Part shown: positions 16,732 to 24,920 of the stretch, piece by piece
Layout of the letters: each line of letters begins with the position of its first letter
How positions within the stretch are numbered: the first letter of the stretch is position 1
From: SAR324 cluster bacterium
GTDB lineage: Bacteria > SAR324 > NAC60-12
Reading direction: 5' to 3'
DNA: 64,000 nucleotides
Assembly: GCA_014382365.1 (NCBI GenBank)
Contig: JACNJW010000019.1
Location: forward strand, 29,104-93,103
Program-made: the position numbers and the translations under genes
The notes under the pieces: generated by a model
What the model was told of the DNA's origin: nothing
What the model saw: the letters and a program-made list of their open reading frames with translations, nothing else
The model's database searches: none

Positions 16732-17697
16732 TTACATCCAGCCACGCTCTTTATAGTAACGCACAGCACCATCATGTAGCGGTGCAGAAAGAGAATCACT
16801 GATCATTTCGCTCTCTTTTAAGTTACGAAATGCAGGATGCAGTTTTTTAAACTGGTCGAAATTATCAAACACACCTTTGACAACGTTATAAATAACGTTA
16901 TCTGGAGTGTTGGTTGAGGTTACAAATGTTGCACCAACACCGAATGTTTTGACATCATTCGCATTCCCTGAATACATTCCTCCTGGAATAGTTGCCCAGC
17001 GGTAAAATGAATTATCTTTTACCAATTTAGCAATTCCGGGTCCAGTGGCTTCAACAAGAACTGCATCACAGGACGAAACCGTTTCTTTGGTTAAACCTGA
17101 AGGATGTCCGACGAGCCAGAAATAGGCATCAATCTTATTATCACAAAGTGCTTGTCCGGTTTCAGATGAACGTAATTCTGCTGCTAATTTCAAATCACTC
17201 CGACTCCAGCCCAAAGCACCTTCAATAACTTCCCAGGTTGCACGAGTTCCTGAACCTGGATTACCGATGTTCAAACGCTTGCCTTTGAGGTCATTGATAT
17301 GCTTGATTCCAGATGCCCGACGCGCCACAATGGTCACAGGTTCAGCATGCACGGAAAATATTGCCCGTAAGCCTTTGAATGCACCTTGATCCTTAAACTT
17401 GCTAGTACCGCGATAGGAATGATACTGCCAGTCAGACTGGGCTACACCCATGTCGAGTTCGCCGGCACGGATGGTGTTGATATTATACACCGAACCGCCG
17501 GTGCTTTCTACAGAACAACGAATACCGTGTTCCTTGCGTTTTTTGTTGACCAGACGACAAATAGCTCCGCCGGTTGGATAATAAACTCCTGTAACTCCAC
17601 CAGTACCGATGGTTACAAAAGTTTGTTCTGCCCAAACGGGCACGCTAATAGAAACAGCCAACGCACTGATCGCCAGCCATTTGATTGCTTTATGCAT
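16732..17697 (-). CDS. TAXI-family TRAP transporter solute-binding protein
   Basis: The periplasmic substrate-binding partner of the fused permease. The 321-residue protein has a signal peptide MHKAIKWLAISALAVSISVP ending VWA, with mature EQTFVTIGTGGVTGVYYPTG, the hallmark TAXI start. Other family segments are GGSVYNINTIRAGELDMGVA and LNIGNPGSGTRATWEV. The ATG at 17697 is used, because an upstream in-frame TTG would spoil the signal peptide. The ligand is unknown; TAXI proteins bind glutamate or other carboxylates. Its position upstream of the putative organosulfur genes makes an organic acid plausible (inference). Confidence 0.92.
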   Translation of the reverse strand: MHKAIKWLAISALAVSISVPVWAEQTFVTIGTGGVTGVYYPTGGAICRLVNKKRKEHGIRCSVESTGGSVYNINTIRAGELDMGVAQSDWQYHSYRGTSKFKDQGAFKGLRAIFSVHAEPVTIVARRASGIKHINDLKGKRLNIGNPGSGTRATWEVIEGALGWSRSDLKLAAELRSSETGQALCDNKIDAYFWLVGHPSGLTKETVSSCDAVLVEATGPGIAKLVKDNSFYRWATIPGGMYSGNANDVKTFGVGATFVTSTNTPDNVIYNVVKGVFDNFDQFKKLHPAFRNLKESEMISDSLSAPLHDGAVRYYKERGWM

Positions 17698-18210
17698 AAC
17701 ATCTCTCAAGTGAGATTAAAAAAACTGAAAGCCTCCTCTGTTCGCAAAGACAATTCTTCAAAAACTAAAGCTTCCTGATAAAATCGAACCACACCAAATT
17801 CCTCAATGAATTCATGACTGGCCCCAACAACAGCATCTCACCCTCATTTGTTTCGAGATCACTGCAGGTCTTGAGAAGTAGAACTCCTTCTCCATCAATC
17901 AAATTATCCTACAATCAATTCAAAGTAAGATCACGACTAATGAGATAGATGCTAACTACATTGATTTTCTGTGTCAAGATATTTAATTAAAACCCTGAAT
18001 CGTAATATTTCTACAAATGGTTGTTGGTGTAAAACAGATTATGAAAGATAAAATGCCAAGACAAACCAAAAGATTATTAATTTACAAAATAATGAGGTGA
18101 TCAAATTGATCAGGGGTGACTTGGGGTTAAATAAAGGGACTTCTTAAATGTGTCTTAAACAGAACGATGAGGATGACGCTTGAATTGTTTATACAGTTTT
18201 TTTAAACTCA
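17698..18210. other. Non-coding stretch between the TAXI gene and the hsp20 terminator
   Basis: About 510 bases without a supported gene. It should contain the promoter of the TAXI/TRAP operon on the minus strand. The only distinct element is a perfect 7+1+7 palindrome, TGATCAA-A-TTGATCA, at 18098-18112, about 400 bases from the TAXI start. I see no tRNA, riboswitch or repeat. Confidence 0.5.
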
Positions 18211-18260
18211 AAACAAAAAATCCCACCAAAGTTTTACATATGCAAACCATGGTGGGATGA
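18211..18260 (-). terminator. Intrinsic terminator of hsp20
   Basis: ATCCCACCA (18220-18228) pairs perfectly with TGGTGGGAT (18250-18258) over a 21-nt loop. On the minus strand the stem is followed by a run of T residues (complement of 18214-18219). It lies about 28 bases after the hsp20 stop codon. Confidence 0.8.
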
Positions 18261-18286
18261 TTATAAAAAGCAGAATCGTCTTAAAA

Positions 18287-18760
18287 TTAATTCAATTTCT
18301 TAAGATCTTCTGCAGTCGACTGTCCAATTTCAATCATACGTGACTTCTTTTCTTCAGGAACGATCCTTTCAAGACTAATAGTCAGCATGCCATTAATCAA
18401 ATCCGCTCCTTTGATAATCACATCATCAGAAAGGGTAAAGCTCCGTGTAAATGCCCGCTTGGCAATTCCACGATGCAAGTATTCACCTTCTTCCTGATCT
18501 GGCTTTGAACGTACAGTTAAGACACCTTCTTTGAGTTCTGCTTCCAGATCTTCTTTTGAAAATCCGGCAACAGCCATTTCGATGGTGTACAAATTTTCTT
18601 CGTCCTTGCGAATGTTATAGGGCGGAAACCCGGTGGGGCCTTCAGACCTCTCAACATCTCCAAAAAGACGGTCTATCATTGAATCAAAGCCCACGGTGAT
18701 TCCCAGTGCTCTTTCAAAATCAGACGGTGTAATTGATGAGTAACGTGCTAAATGTAACAT
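18287..18760 (-). CDS. Small heat-shock protein Hsp20/IbpA family
   Basis: A 157-residue alpha-crystallin-type chaperone that holds unfolding proteins. The N-terminal arm has GFDSMIDRLFGDVERSEG, FPPYNIRKDEENLYTIEMAV begins the crystallin domain, GVLTV and GMLTISLERIVPEEK close it, and SRMIEIG forms the C-terminal I-x-I-like tail. The ribosome site AAGGAGG lies just before the ATG and is predicted to be trapped in a ROSE-type hairpin (18764-18784). The gene lies 160 bases downstream of clpB on the same strand and ends at a strong terminator. Confidence 0.95.
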   Translation of the reverse strand: MLHLARYSSITPSDFERALGITVGFDSMIDRLFGDVERSEGPTGFPPYNIRKDEENLYTIEMAVAGFSKEDLEAELKEGVLTVRSKPDQEEGEYLHRGIAKRAFTRSFTLSDDVIIKGADLINGMLTISLERIVPEEKKSRMIEIGQSTAEDLKKLN

Positions 18761-18763
18761 AAT

Positions 18764-18784
18764 ACCTCCTTATATAAGCAAGGT
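18764..18784 (-). promoter_or_regulatory. ROSE-like RNA thermometer hairpin covering the hsp20 ribosome site
   Basis: Read on the minus strand, ACC-UUGCU-UAUAUA-AGGA-GGU folds with A-U, C-G, C-G, U-A, U-G, a bulged G, C-G and U-A pairs around a UAUAUA loop. UUGCU opposite AGGA is the U-Y-G-C-U/anti-Shine-Dalgarno signature of ROSE elements. It hides the ribosome site AAGGAGG three bases before the hsp20 ATG. The upstream leader contains three further stem-loops, as ROSE leaders do. Melting on heating would permit translation. Confidence 0.75.
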
Positions 18785-18899
18785 GTTTACAAAATATCCT
18801 CCAATCCATAGCACTGGACTTGAAGGTGATTAAAGGGGCTACCACCATGGTCAACCCCTGACTCGATAGCTCCAACTTTACAACAAAGTTGAGAATCGA
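18785..18899 (-). promoter_or_regulatory. Structured 5' leader of hsp20 (upstream hairpins)
   Basis: Between the clpB stop and the terminal ROSE-like hairpin three stems are visible. CAACTTT/AAAGTTG (18873-18891) has an outer TCGAT/ATCGA pair (18863-18899). AGGGG/CCCCT (18834-18859) has an inner ACCA/TGGT. The third is a short GTCCA/TGGAT stem near 18795-18812. None has a T-run, so they are read as leader structure rather than a clpB terminator. Confidence 0.5.
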
Positions 18900-18920
18900 A
18901 ATTGAAAATTATTAAACGGT

Positions 18921-21545
18921 TTATTCCTCATTGGAAACAGAACCAATATTTTCAAAAAATATTTTTCCGGCAGTAACATTAGCTGTCACTTCCTGACCGT
19001 CTTGGATCTCGCCTGATAAAATTGCTCTCGCCAAAGCGGTTTCAAGCTCTTTCTGAATTGCGCGTTTGAGCGGCCTTGCACCATATACCGGGTCGTAGCC
19101 AACTTTTGCCAGGAATTCAACGGCTTTTTCAGTCAAGTGCAGCAAAATGTTTCTTTCAGCTAAACGCTTTTTCAATCTTTCCAACTGAATCTTAATGATG
19201 CCACTCATGTGTTCCTGAAGCAGCGGATGAAAGACAACTGTATCATCAACCCTGTTTAAGAATTCCGGACGAAAATGCTGCCGGAGTTCCTGTAGAACCA
19301 GCTTTTTTTGTTCTGACTGCAAAGCTGTACCGGAAGTTCCATCTTCATTTTGGTTGATCAACTTTTGACTGCCTATGTTTGAAGTCATGATAACAAGTGT
19401 ATTCTTGAAATCAACTGTGCGGCCATGTGAATCAGTTAGCCTGCCGTCATCAAGAATCTGCAGTAGAACATTGAACACATCATAATGCGCTTTTTCAATT
19501 TCGTCGAAGAGTAAAACACTGTAGGGCCTTCTTCGAACAGCTTCCGTGAGTTGACCTCCATCGTCAAAACCAACGTATCCCGGAGGTGCTCCAATTAAAC
19601 GGGATACTGCATGTTTTTCCATGTACTCACTCATATCAATCCGGATCATGTTTTGTTCATCATCAAACAAATTTTCTGCCAGTGCACGTGCCAGTTCAGT
19701 TTTTCCAACACCAGTCGGCCCCAGAAAAATAAAACTCCCCAGCGGTTTATGAGGATCATTAATTCCTGAACGTGCCCGCATCACAGCATCTGCTACAAGA
19801 TCAATCGCCTCATCCTGCCCTACTACCCGTTTGTGCAGTTGTTCAGGAAGGTGCAACAGTTTTTCCCCTTCGCCTTCAATCAGTTTTTGTACCGGAATTC
19901 CGGTCCAGTGAGCTACTATTTCCGCAATGTCTTCTGCATCCACTTCTTCCTTGAGCAGTTGGTTATTACTGTCCTGGTCTTCAGATTTTGTAGTTTCCAG
20001 TTTATTTTCCAGTTCCGGAAGTACTCCATATTCCAGACGTGCAGCTTCTTCCAGATTATAATCCTGACGTGCCCGTTCTATCTGCAGACGCACTTCTTCA
20101 ATTTTCTGTTTAAGTTCACTCAATTCATGTAATCCTGATTTTTCTTTTTCCCACTGCAGAGTCAAATTATCAAAGCTGTGCTGCAGTTCTGCTAATTCTT
20201 TTGATAGTTTTTTCAATCGCTCACTGGATGCAGTATCACGCTCCTTTTTCAGTGCTTCTTTTTCAATTTGCAACTGTAGAATTCTTCGCGAGATTTCATC
20301 CATTTCTGCAGGCATCGAATTTATCTCTACTCTTAAACGCGCTGCAGCTTCATCCATCAGATCAATGGCTTTGTCCGGTAGGAAGCGGTCTGCAATATAA
20401 CGTTGAGAAAGAGTTGCGGCTGCAATCAGTGCTGCATCTTTGATGCGAACACCATGATGTATTTCATAACGTTCCTTTAAGCCCCGTAATATTGAAATTG
20501 TATCTTCAACATTTGGTTGATCCACCATTACTTGTTGAAACCTGCGTTCGAATGCCGGATCTTTTTCAATGTACTTACGATATTCATCCAGAGTTGTAGC
20601 ACCGATACAATGCAGTTCACCTCTTGCCAGCATCGGCTTGAGTAAATTACCGGCATCCATAGAACCTGCGGTTTTTCCTGCACCTATTACCGTATGCAGT
20701 TCATCGATAAATAATAATATCTGTCCCTCAGAATCAACGACTTCCTTAAGCACTGCTTTCAAACGTTCTTCGAATTCACCGCGATATTTTGCTCCGGCAA
20801 TTAAAGCCCCCATGTCAAGTGAAACAAGTTTTTTATTTTTCAAACTATCTGGAACATCATTTCGTGAAATACGAAGTGCCAGTCCTTCTGCAATTGCCGT
20901 TTTACCTACACCAGGTTCGCCTATCAAAACCGGATTATTTTTTGTCCGCCTCGAAAGAACCTGAATCAACCTGCGAATTTCATCATCACGGCCGATAACC
21001 GGATCCAGTTTTCCGTCCCGGGCTAACTGACTCAGATCCGTACCGTATTTTTCCAATGCCTCATAGGTGTCTTCCGGGTTCTGACTTGTGACCCGTTGGC
21101 CGCCACGAATTTCTTCAATTGTACTCAGCAACCGTTTACGGTTAACTCCATGTTCTGCTAACATTGCTCCGGCAGCATCTTTGTTTCCCTCTGCCGTCAA
21201 TGCCAGCAAAAGATGCTCAACACTTATGTATTCATCCTGCAGTTTTTTAGCTTCATCTTCTGCCTGAACCAGTACATTATTTATTGCACCGCTCGTCACC
21301 ACTCTGCCAGTTGAACTTCCGCTCAGAGTTGGCAAAGACTGTAATGAGTCCTCCAGTGACTGAACTAATTTTGCAGAATTTAAGTCCATTTTTTCAAAAA
21401 CACGAGGAACTAAACCGTTTTCCTGAAAGACAAGTGCATGCAAAAGATGTAAAGTGGATAACTCGGAATGATGACGTCTTACTGCATTACTATGTGCAGA
21501 TTCCAGCGCTGACAGTGATTTTTCCGTAAATTTTTGTGTATCCAT
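18921..21545 (-). CDS. clpB: ATP-dependent disaggregase ClpB
   Basis: A hexameric AAA+ disaggregase of 874 residues that works with DnaK. In order it has an N-domain, a first ATPase with GEPGVGKT, a long coiled middle domain (roughly residues 410-530), and a second ATPase with [16 protein letters not shown] and [15 protein letters not shown]. The middle domain separates it from ClpA/ClpC. Translation starts at ATG 21545, which has AAAGGG upstream; the frame reaches 21587 but that part covers the promoter and CIRCE operator. hsp20 lies downstream on the same strand, forming a heat-shock cluster. Confidence 0.97.
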   Translation of the reverse strand: MDTQKFTEKSLSALESAHSNAVRRHHSELSTLHLLHALVFQENGLVPRVFEKMDLNSAKLVQSLEDSLQSLPTLSGSSTGRVVTSGAINNVLVQAEDEAKKLQDEYISVEHLLLALTAEGNKDAAGAMLAEHGVNRKRLLSTIEEIRGGQRVTSQNPEDTYEALEKYGTDLSQLARDGKLDPVIGRDDEIRRLIQVLSRRTKNNPVLIGEPGVGKTAIAEGLALRISRNDVPDSLKNKKLVSLDMGALIAGAKYRGEFEERLKAVLKEVVDSEGQILLFIDELHTVIGAGKTAGSMDAGNLLKPMLARGELHCIGATTLDEYRKYIEKDPAFERRFQQVMVDQPNVEDTISILRGLKERYEIHHGVRIKDAALIAAATLSQRYIADRFLPDKAIDLMDEAAARLRVEINSMPAEMDEISRRILQLQIEKEALKKERDTASSERLKKLSKELAELQHSFDNLTLQWEKEKSGLHELSELKQKIEEVRLQIERARQDYNLEEAARLEYGVLPELENKLETTKSEDQDSNNQLLKEEVDAEDIAEIVAHWTGIPVQKLIEGEGEKLLHLPEQLHKRVVGQDEAIDLVADAVMRARSGINDPHKPLGSFIFLGPTGVGKTELARALAENLFDDEQNMIRIDMSEYMEKHAVSRLIGAPPGYVGFDDGGQLTEAVRRRPYSVLLFDEIEKAHYDVFNVLLQILDDGRLTDSHGRTVDFKNTLVIMTSNIGSQKLINQNEDGTSGTALQSEQKKLVLQELRQHFRPEFLNRVDDTVVFHPLLQEHMSGIIKIQLERLKKRLAERNILLHLTEKAVEFLAKVGYDPVYGARPLKRAIQKELETALARAILSGEIQDGQEVTANVTAGKIFFENIGSVSNEE

Positions 21546-21576
21546 AGTCCCTTTATTATTTAAACATAAAACTCTT

Positions 21577-21603
21577 TTAGCACTCACTATACTAGAGTGC
21601 TAA
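21577..21603. promoter_or_regulatory. CIRCE operator (HrcA binding site)
   Basis: TTAGCACTC (21577-21585), nine bases, then GAGTGCTAA (21595-21603): a perfect match to the CIRCE inverted repeat. It overlaps the -10 region of the clpB promoter and lies about 30 bases before the ATG, ideal for HrcA repression. No hrcA gene lies in the window. Confidence 0.95.
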
Positions 21604-21614
21604 CAATTTATCAA
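21586..21614 (-). promoter_or_regulatory. clpB: Sigma70-type promoter of clpB
   Basis: On the minus strand TTGATA (21614-21609) and TATAGT (21591-21586) are spaced by exactly 17 bases. The -10 box lies inside the CIRCE spacer, so bound HrcA would block polymerase. Confidence 0.8.
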
Positions 21615-22166
21615 GTAATTTTTTTTGAAGGAAATAACAAAGCGGAAGCTAAATTTTTTAAAATATTTATTTTATTTGTGGAGGATTATTTTGATTTACA
21701 ATCAAAATATAATAAATATATTTGCAATATCAGAGGAGTGGAAACAGTAGACTATAATAAGAGTCTGGAATACAGATTAATTTTATAAAATAAAAATAAA
21801 TTTTTGAAATTCCTGCTTGAAATCTTTGTGGGAAGTCTGTATCTTTTGAAGCTACACCCCGGAGTGAATATGGAGCAAATCCCAGGTCATGCTAGGCTCA
21901 GGATTAAAATTCATGAATTCATTTACGGATCCAAGTGGCGGAGCCACTCTCCGGGGTCTTGTTGTAATATGAGCAACAAGCGTGCCTTGCCCTTTCCACG
22001 ATTCATTTGTATAAATCACGTCTTTATTTTTTTCACTTTAATTGCTATAATTGTTTGGTTTTTGCTTTTATTGTAATTTGAGCAATTTTTCTGTGGTTTT
22101 TTTTACCATTCCTGATCTGAAGTGAATGGTTATTTTTCAAGACATCCATTTATTTCTCTGATTCAG
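21615..22166. other. Non-coding region between divergent clpB and tdk
   Basis: About 550 bases with no convincing gene. The left third is extremely AT-rich. The centre (21856-21976) holds an elaborate set of inverted repeats described separately. A 15-mer, TTGTAATWTGAGCAA, occurs at 21962-21976 and 22071-22085 with one difference. The right end should hold the tdk promoter. Open frames here use T-rich stretches or lack ribosome sites and were not called. Confidence 0.5.
21856..21957. ncRNA. Candidate structured RNA or multibranched palindromic element
   Basis: A 9-bp closing stem ACCCCGGAG (21856-21864) / CTCCGGGGT (21949-21957) encloses three internal palindromes: AATCC/GGATT around 21878-21905, the palindrome AATTCATGAATT (21908-21919), and a tight hairpin GTGGC-GGA-GCCAC (21935-21947). 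CTTGTTG/CAACAAG follows at 21959-21979. The layout resembles a multi-way-junction RNA. I do not recognise a known riboswitch, SRP RNA or 6S RNA. The strand cannot be decided and no terminator is attached, so a mobile palindromic repeat is also possible. Confidence 0.35.
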
Positions 22167-22757
22167 ATGGCCAAGCTCTATTTTTACTATTCCGCTATGA
22201 ACGCGGGAAAAACCACAACACTCCTCCAGTCAGCATATAACTATCGTGAACGTGGTATGAACACGCTGGTGTTCAAACCGTCCATAGACGATCGTCATTC
22301 CACAAGCTCTGTTCGCTCGCGGATTGGCCTGGAAGCAGAGGCAGTCGGATTTGAAGCAGATGACGACTTGCTGGCAATTACGGAGAAAACCAACCAGCAG
22401 AGCCAACTGAGTTGTGTTTTGCTGGATGAAGCACAATTTTTAAGTAAAGCACAGGTTTTTGCTTTAGGAGAGATAGTTGACAAGCTGGGAATACCAGTAC
22501 TGGCTTATGGATTGCGCACAGATTTTAAAGGAGAGCTTTTTGAAGGAAGCCTCCACTTACTAGCCTGGGCCGATGAATTAATTGAGATCAAAACTATTTG
22601 TCATTGCGGAAAAAAAGCAAATATGGTTTTACGTCTGGATGAACACGGAAACCAAATGAAATCAGGAGCTCAGATCCAAATTGGAGGAAACGACAGTTAT
22701 GTTTCGGTTTGTCGAAAACATTATAAGTCTGCTGCAAGCGGGAAGAATAAAGCATGA
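22167..22757 (+). CDS. tdk: Thymidine kinase
   Basis: A type II thymidine kinase of 196 residues that phosphorylates thymidine for salvage. The P-loop reads [17 protein letters not shown], the Walker B-like segment is [10 protein letters not shown], and [15 protein letters not shown] is the conserved nucleoside-binding lid. Zinc ligands lie in ICHCGKKAN and near the end in VSVCRKHY. The start [16 protein letters not shown] at 22167 matches the family; the frame is open to 22122 but without conserved sequence. The ribosome site is weak. Confidence 0.95.
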   Translation: MAKLYFYYSAMNAGKTTTLLQSAYNYRERGMNTLVFKPSIDDRHSTSSVRSRIGLEAEAVGFEADDDLLAITEKTNQQSQLSCVLLDEAQFLSKAQVFALGEIVDKLGIPVLAYGLRTDFKGELFEGSLHLLAWADELIEIKTICHCGKKANMVLRLDEHGNQMKSGAQIQIGGNDSYVSVCRKHYKSAASGKNKA

Positions 22758-22859
22758 TAATCCTGACTTGTGAAATATTTAATCAGTCAGTCTGCAGTGA
22801 GCATCTATACTCACAATGTCTGAACTACAAATTATAACAATCTATACCATAACTTTAAA

Positions 22860-23858
22860 TTGAAGAATGTCGCTATTGCCGGAGCAACCGGTGCTGTTGG
22901 TGCGGAATTTTTAAAACTTTTAGCAGCCCGCAATTTCCCTATTAAGAATCTAAGACTGCTGGCCTCAGCCAGGTCGGCTGGTAAAAAACTGGAGTTTCGA
23001 GGAGAGCAGATTGAAGTCGAAGAAATGACGGAAAATTCTTTTGAAGGAATTGATTTGGTCTTTTTTTCTGCAGGTAGAGGTCGAAGCAAAGAATTTGTTC
23101 CGCATGCCGTGAACTCCGGAGCTGTAGTAATCGACAACAGCAGTGCTTTCAGGTTGGATCCGGATGTTCCACTGGTAGTTCCAGAAATTAATCCGGAAAT
23201 GGTTTTTAAGCATAAGGGTATCATTGCCAATCCTAACTGTTCCACAATCCAAATGGTGGTTGCACTCAACCCTCTGCACCAGGTTGCTAAAATCAATCGT
23301 GTTGTAGTTTCAACTTACCAGGCAACTTCTGGAGCAGGAGCAAAAGGTATGAGCGAATTAATTGAGCAAACCCGTGCCTGGGTTAAAGGAGATTCCATGG
23401 AAGTTTCTGCATTTCCTGCACAAATAGCCTTCAATCTTTTTCCTCATGTAGATGTATTTACAGAGAACGGATATACAAAAGAGGAGATGAAAATGGTCAA
23501 TGAAACACAAAAGATCATGGCTGCTCCAGATATGAGAATTTCGGCAACTTGTGTCAGGGTTCCAGTCTTAAGAGCACATTCAGAAGCAGTCTGGATTGAA
23601 ACTGAGAAAAAATTGTCACCGCATGAGGCACGAGAAATTCTCGCTAATTCTCCAGGAATTATAGTTAAAGATGAGCCCCAAAGTGGAGGTTATCCCACTC
23701 CATGGGAAGCAAACGAAACATTCGAGACATATGTAGGACGTATTCGTGAAGATTTTTCTCACCCCAAAGGTTTGACCTTCTGGGTGGTTGCAGATCAGCT
23801 TTACAAAGGCGCAGCTCTTAACTCAATTCAAATAGCAGAAGTTCTGGCAAAAGCATAG
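22860..23858 (+). CDS. asd: Aspartate-semialdehyde dehydrogenase (TTG start)
   Basis: It reduces aspartyl phosphate to aspartate semialdehyde for lysine/DAP, threonine and methionine synthesis. The 332-residue product begins MKNVAIAGATGAVGAEFLKL (NADP-binding loop), has VIDNSSAFR, the active-site Cys in NPNCSTIQMVVAL, STYQATSGAGAKGM, and the catalytic His in RVPVLRAHSEAVW. Initiation must be at TTG 22860, since no ATG exists in frame after the upstream stop and the conserved N-terminus begins there. No ribosome site is visible, suggesting weak or leaderless-like initiation. Confidence 0.95.
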   Translation: MKNVAIAGATGAVGAEFLKLLAARNFPIKNLRLLASARSAGKKLEFRGEQIEVEEMTENSFEGIDLVFFSAGRGRSKEFVPHAVNSGAVVIDNSSAFRLDPDVPLVVPEINPEMVFKHKGIIANPNCSTIQMVVALNPLHQVAKINRVVVSTYQATSGAGAKGMSELIEQTRAWVKGDSMEVSAFPAQIAFNLFPHVDVFTENGYTKEEMKMVNETQKIMAAPDMRISATCVRVPVLRAHSEAVWIETEKKLSPHEAREILANSPGIIVKDEPQSGGYPTPWEANETFETYVGRIREDFSHPKGLTFWVVADQLYKGAALNSIQIAEVLAKA

Positions 23859-23930
23859 TATACTGAACCATAGGAATTAATTAATCCCTATAATTCACAG
23901 CATAATCAGTTGTGACAAGTGTGAAATTGT

Positions 23931-24920
23931 ATGCGAATATTCTTACCCTTCAAAAGCCTCTTTTTTATAGTTTGCCTGGGCTTAACTGCTACTTTAGTTT
24001 TTGCACAAGGTGATGCACCTGCAATTGCCACCCTGCTTGAGCTTGAAGGCTCTGTAGAAACAATTACTTCAAAATCCACAAAAGGCCGCTGGGCTAAAAA
24101 CGGAATACTGCTTTACGCCGGAGATACAGTCCGTACCTCTGACAATTCAAAAGCTACTGTAGTCTACCGAGATGGTTCCCGGATTAGATTGTTTCAAAAT
24201 TCTGAATTATTGTTAAAATTATCGGAAGAGCAATCTACCAGCAGACGCACTTTCAAATTTAAATTGAATCTCAAAAATGGAGCTTTACGCGGACGTTTTC
24301 TGAAAGGACTGCAGCGTACAACAATTCGTACTCCAACCGCATTGATCGGCATCAAAGGCACCTCTTTCCGCATTACTGAAAAAAACAATACGGCCTACGT
24401 TTCACTGACAGAAGGACTGATAGAAGTGAGTAACCTCTCCTCAAAGACAATCCTGAATCCTGGTCAGTGGCTTGAGAATTTTAAACGCAGTGATGATTTA
24501 GTAAAGAAAGTAGCTCAAATCCCAAATATATTGAATCTTAAAACTGAGGAATATGAGCTGGATTTTAGTGATGGCAAATCAAAACAATTAAAATTAAGCG
24601 TCCAGTTGCAGCACAGTATCAGTGGAAATATTCTCAAACGCAGTGGCAAAGTGCAATTAGAAAGTGATTATTATGCTATCCGTTTACCAAATCGTTTCAA
24701 CTTAAACTCCAAAGGCTATGCCAGAGTATTGGTGAAGATAGACCCTCCGCTTAAAGCACCTCCGGAATTCAAAGGTTTGATTACATTAAGTGCATTCATT
24801 GACGATGAGGGTTATGATGATGTTGCAGAAGGAACTTTAGTTTTCAAGATACGTAATATTGGGAAAAGACGGACTCTGCTTCTCGATCCTGACAAGGGGT
24901 TAATCGAAAAAAGGGACTAA
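23931..24920 (+). CDS. FecR-domain periplasmic protein
   Basis: A 329-residue exported protein. The signal peptide runs to about residue 26 (LTATLVFAQG). A FecR domain follows, with a typical core: ELEGSVET, AGDTVRTSDNSKATVVYRDG, LKNGALRG, RTPTALIGIKGTSFRI, and VSLTEGLIEVSN. The remaining C-terminal half is beta-rich and unassigned. There is no adjacent sigma factor or TonB receptor, so it is not a classical FecIR regulator; such stand-alone FecR proteins are common cell-envelope proteins of unknown role. Its stop overlaps that of the convergent methyltransferase gene. Confidence 0.85.
   Translation: MRIFLPFKSLFFIVCLGLTATLVFAQGDAPAIATLLELEGSVETITSKSTKGRWAKNGILLYAGDTVRTSDNSKATVVYRDGSRIRLFQNSELLLKLSEEQSTSRRTFKFKLNLKNGALRGRFLKGLQRTTIRTPTALIGIKGTSFRITEKNNTAYVSLTEGLIEVSNLSSKTILNPGQWLENFKRSDDLVKKVAQIPNILNLKTEEYELDFSDGKSKQLKLSVQLQHSISGNILKRSGKVQLESDYYAIRLPNRFNLNSKGYARVLVKIDPPLKAPPEFKGLITLSAFIDDEGYDDVAEGTLVFKIRNIGKRRTLLLDPDKGLIEKRD

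Noticed and set aside
18098..18112. Palindrome TGATCAA-A-TTGATCA as an operator of the TAXI/TRAP genes
   Set aside because: It is about 400 bases from the nearest start and too short to be convincing on its own.
18834..18859. Terminator after clpB
   Set aside because: The AGGGG/CCCCT stem has no T-run on the minus strand, so it is better read as part of the hsp20 leader.
21804..22076. Plus-strand 90-codon frame across the structured region before tdk
   Set aside because: It starts with TTG without a ribosome site; the hydrophobic end comes from T-rich DNA, and the frame runs through the inverted repeats.
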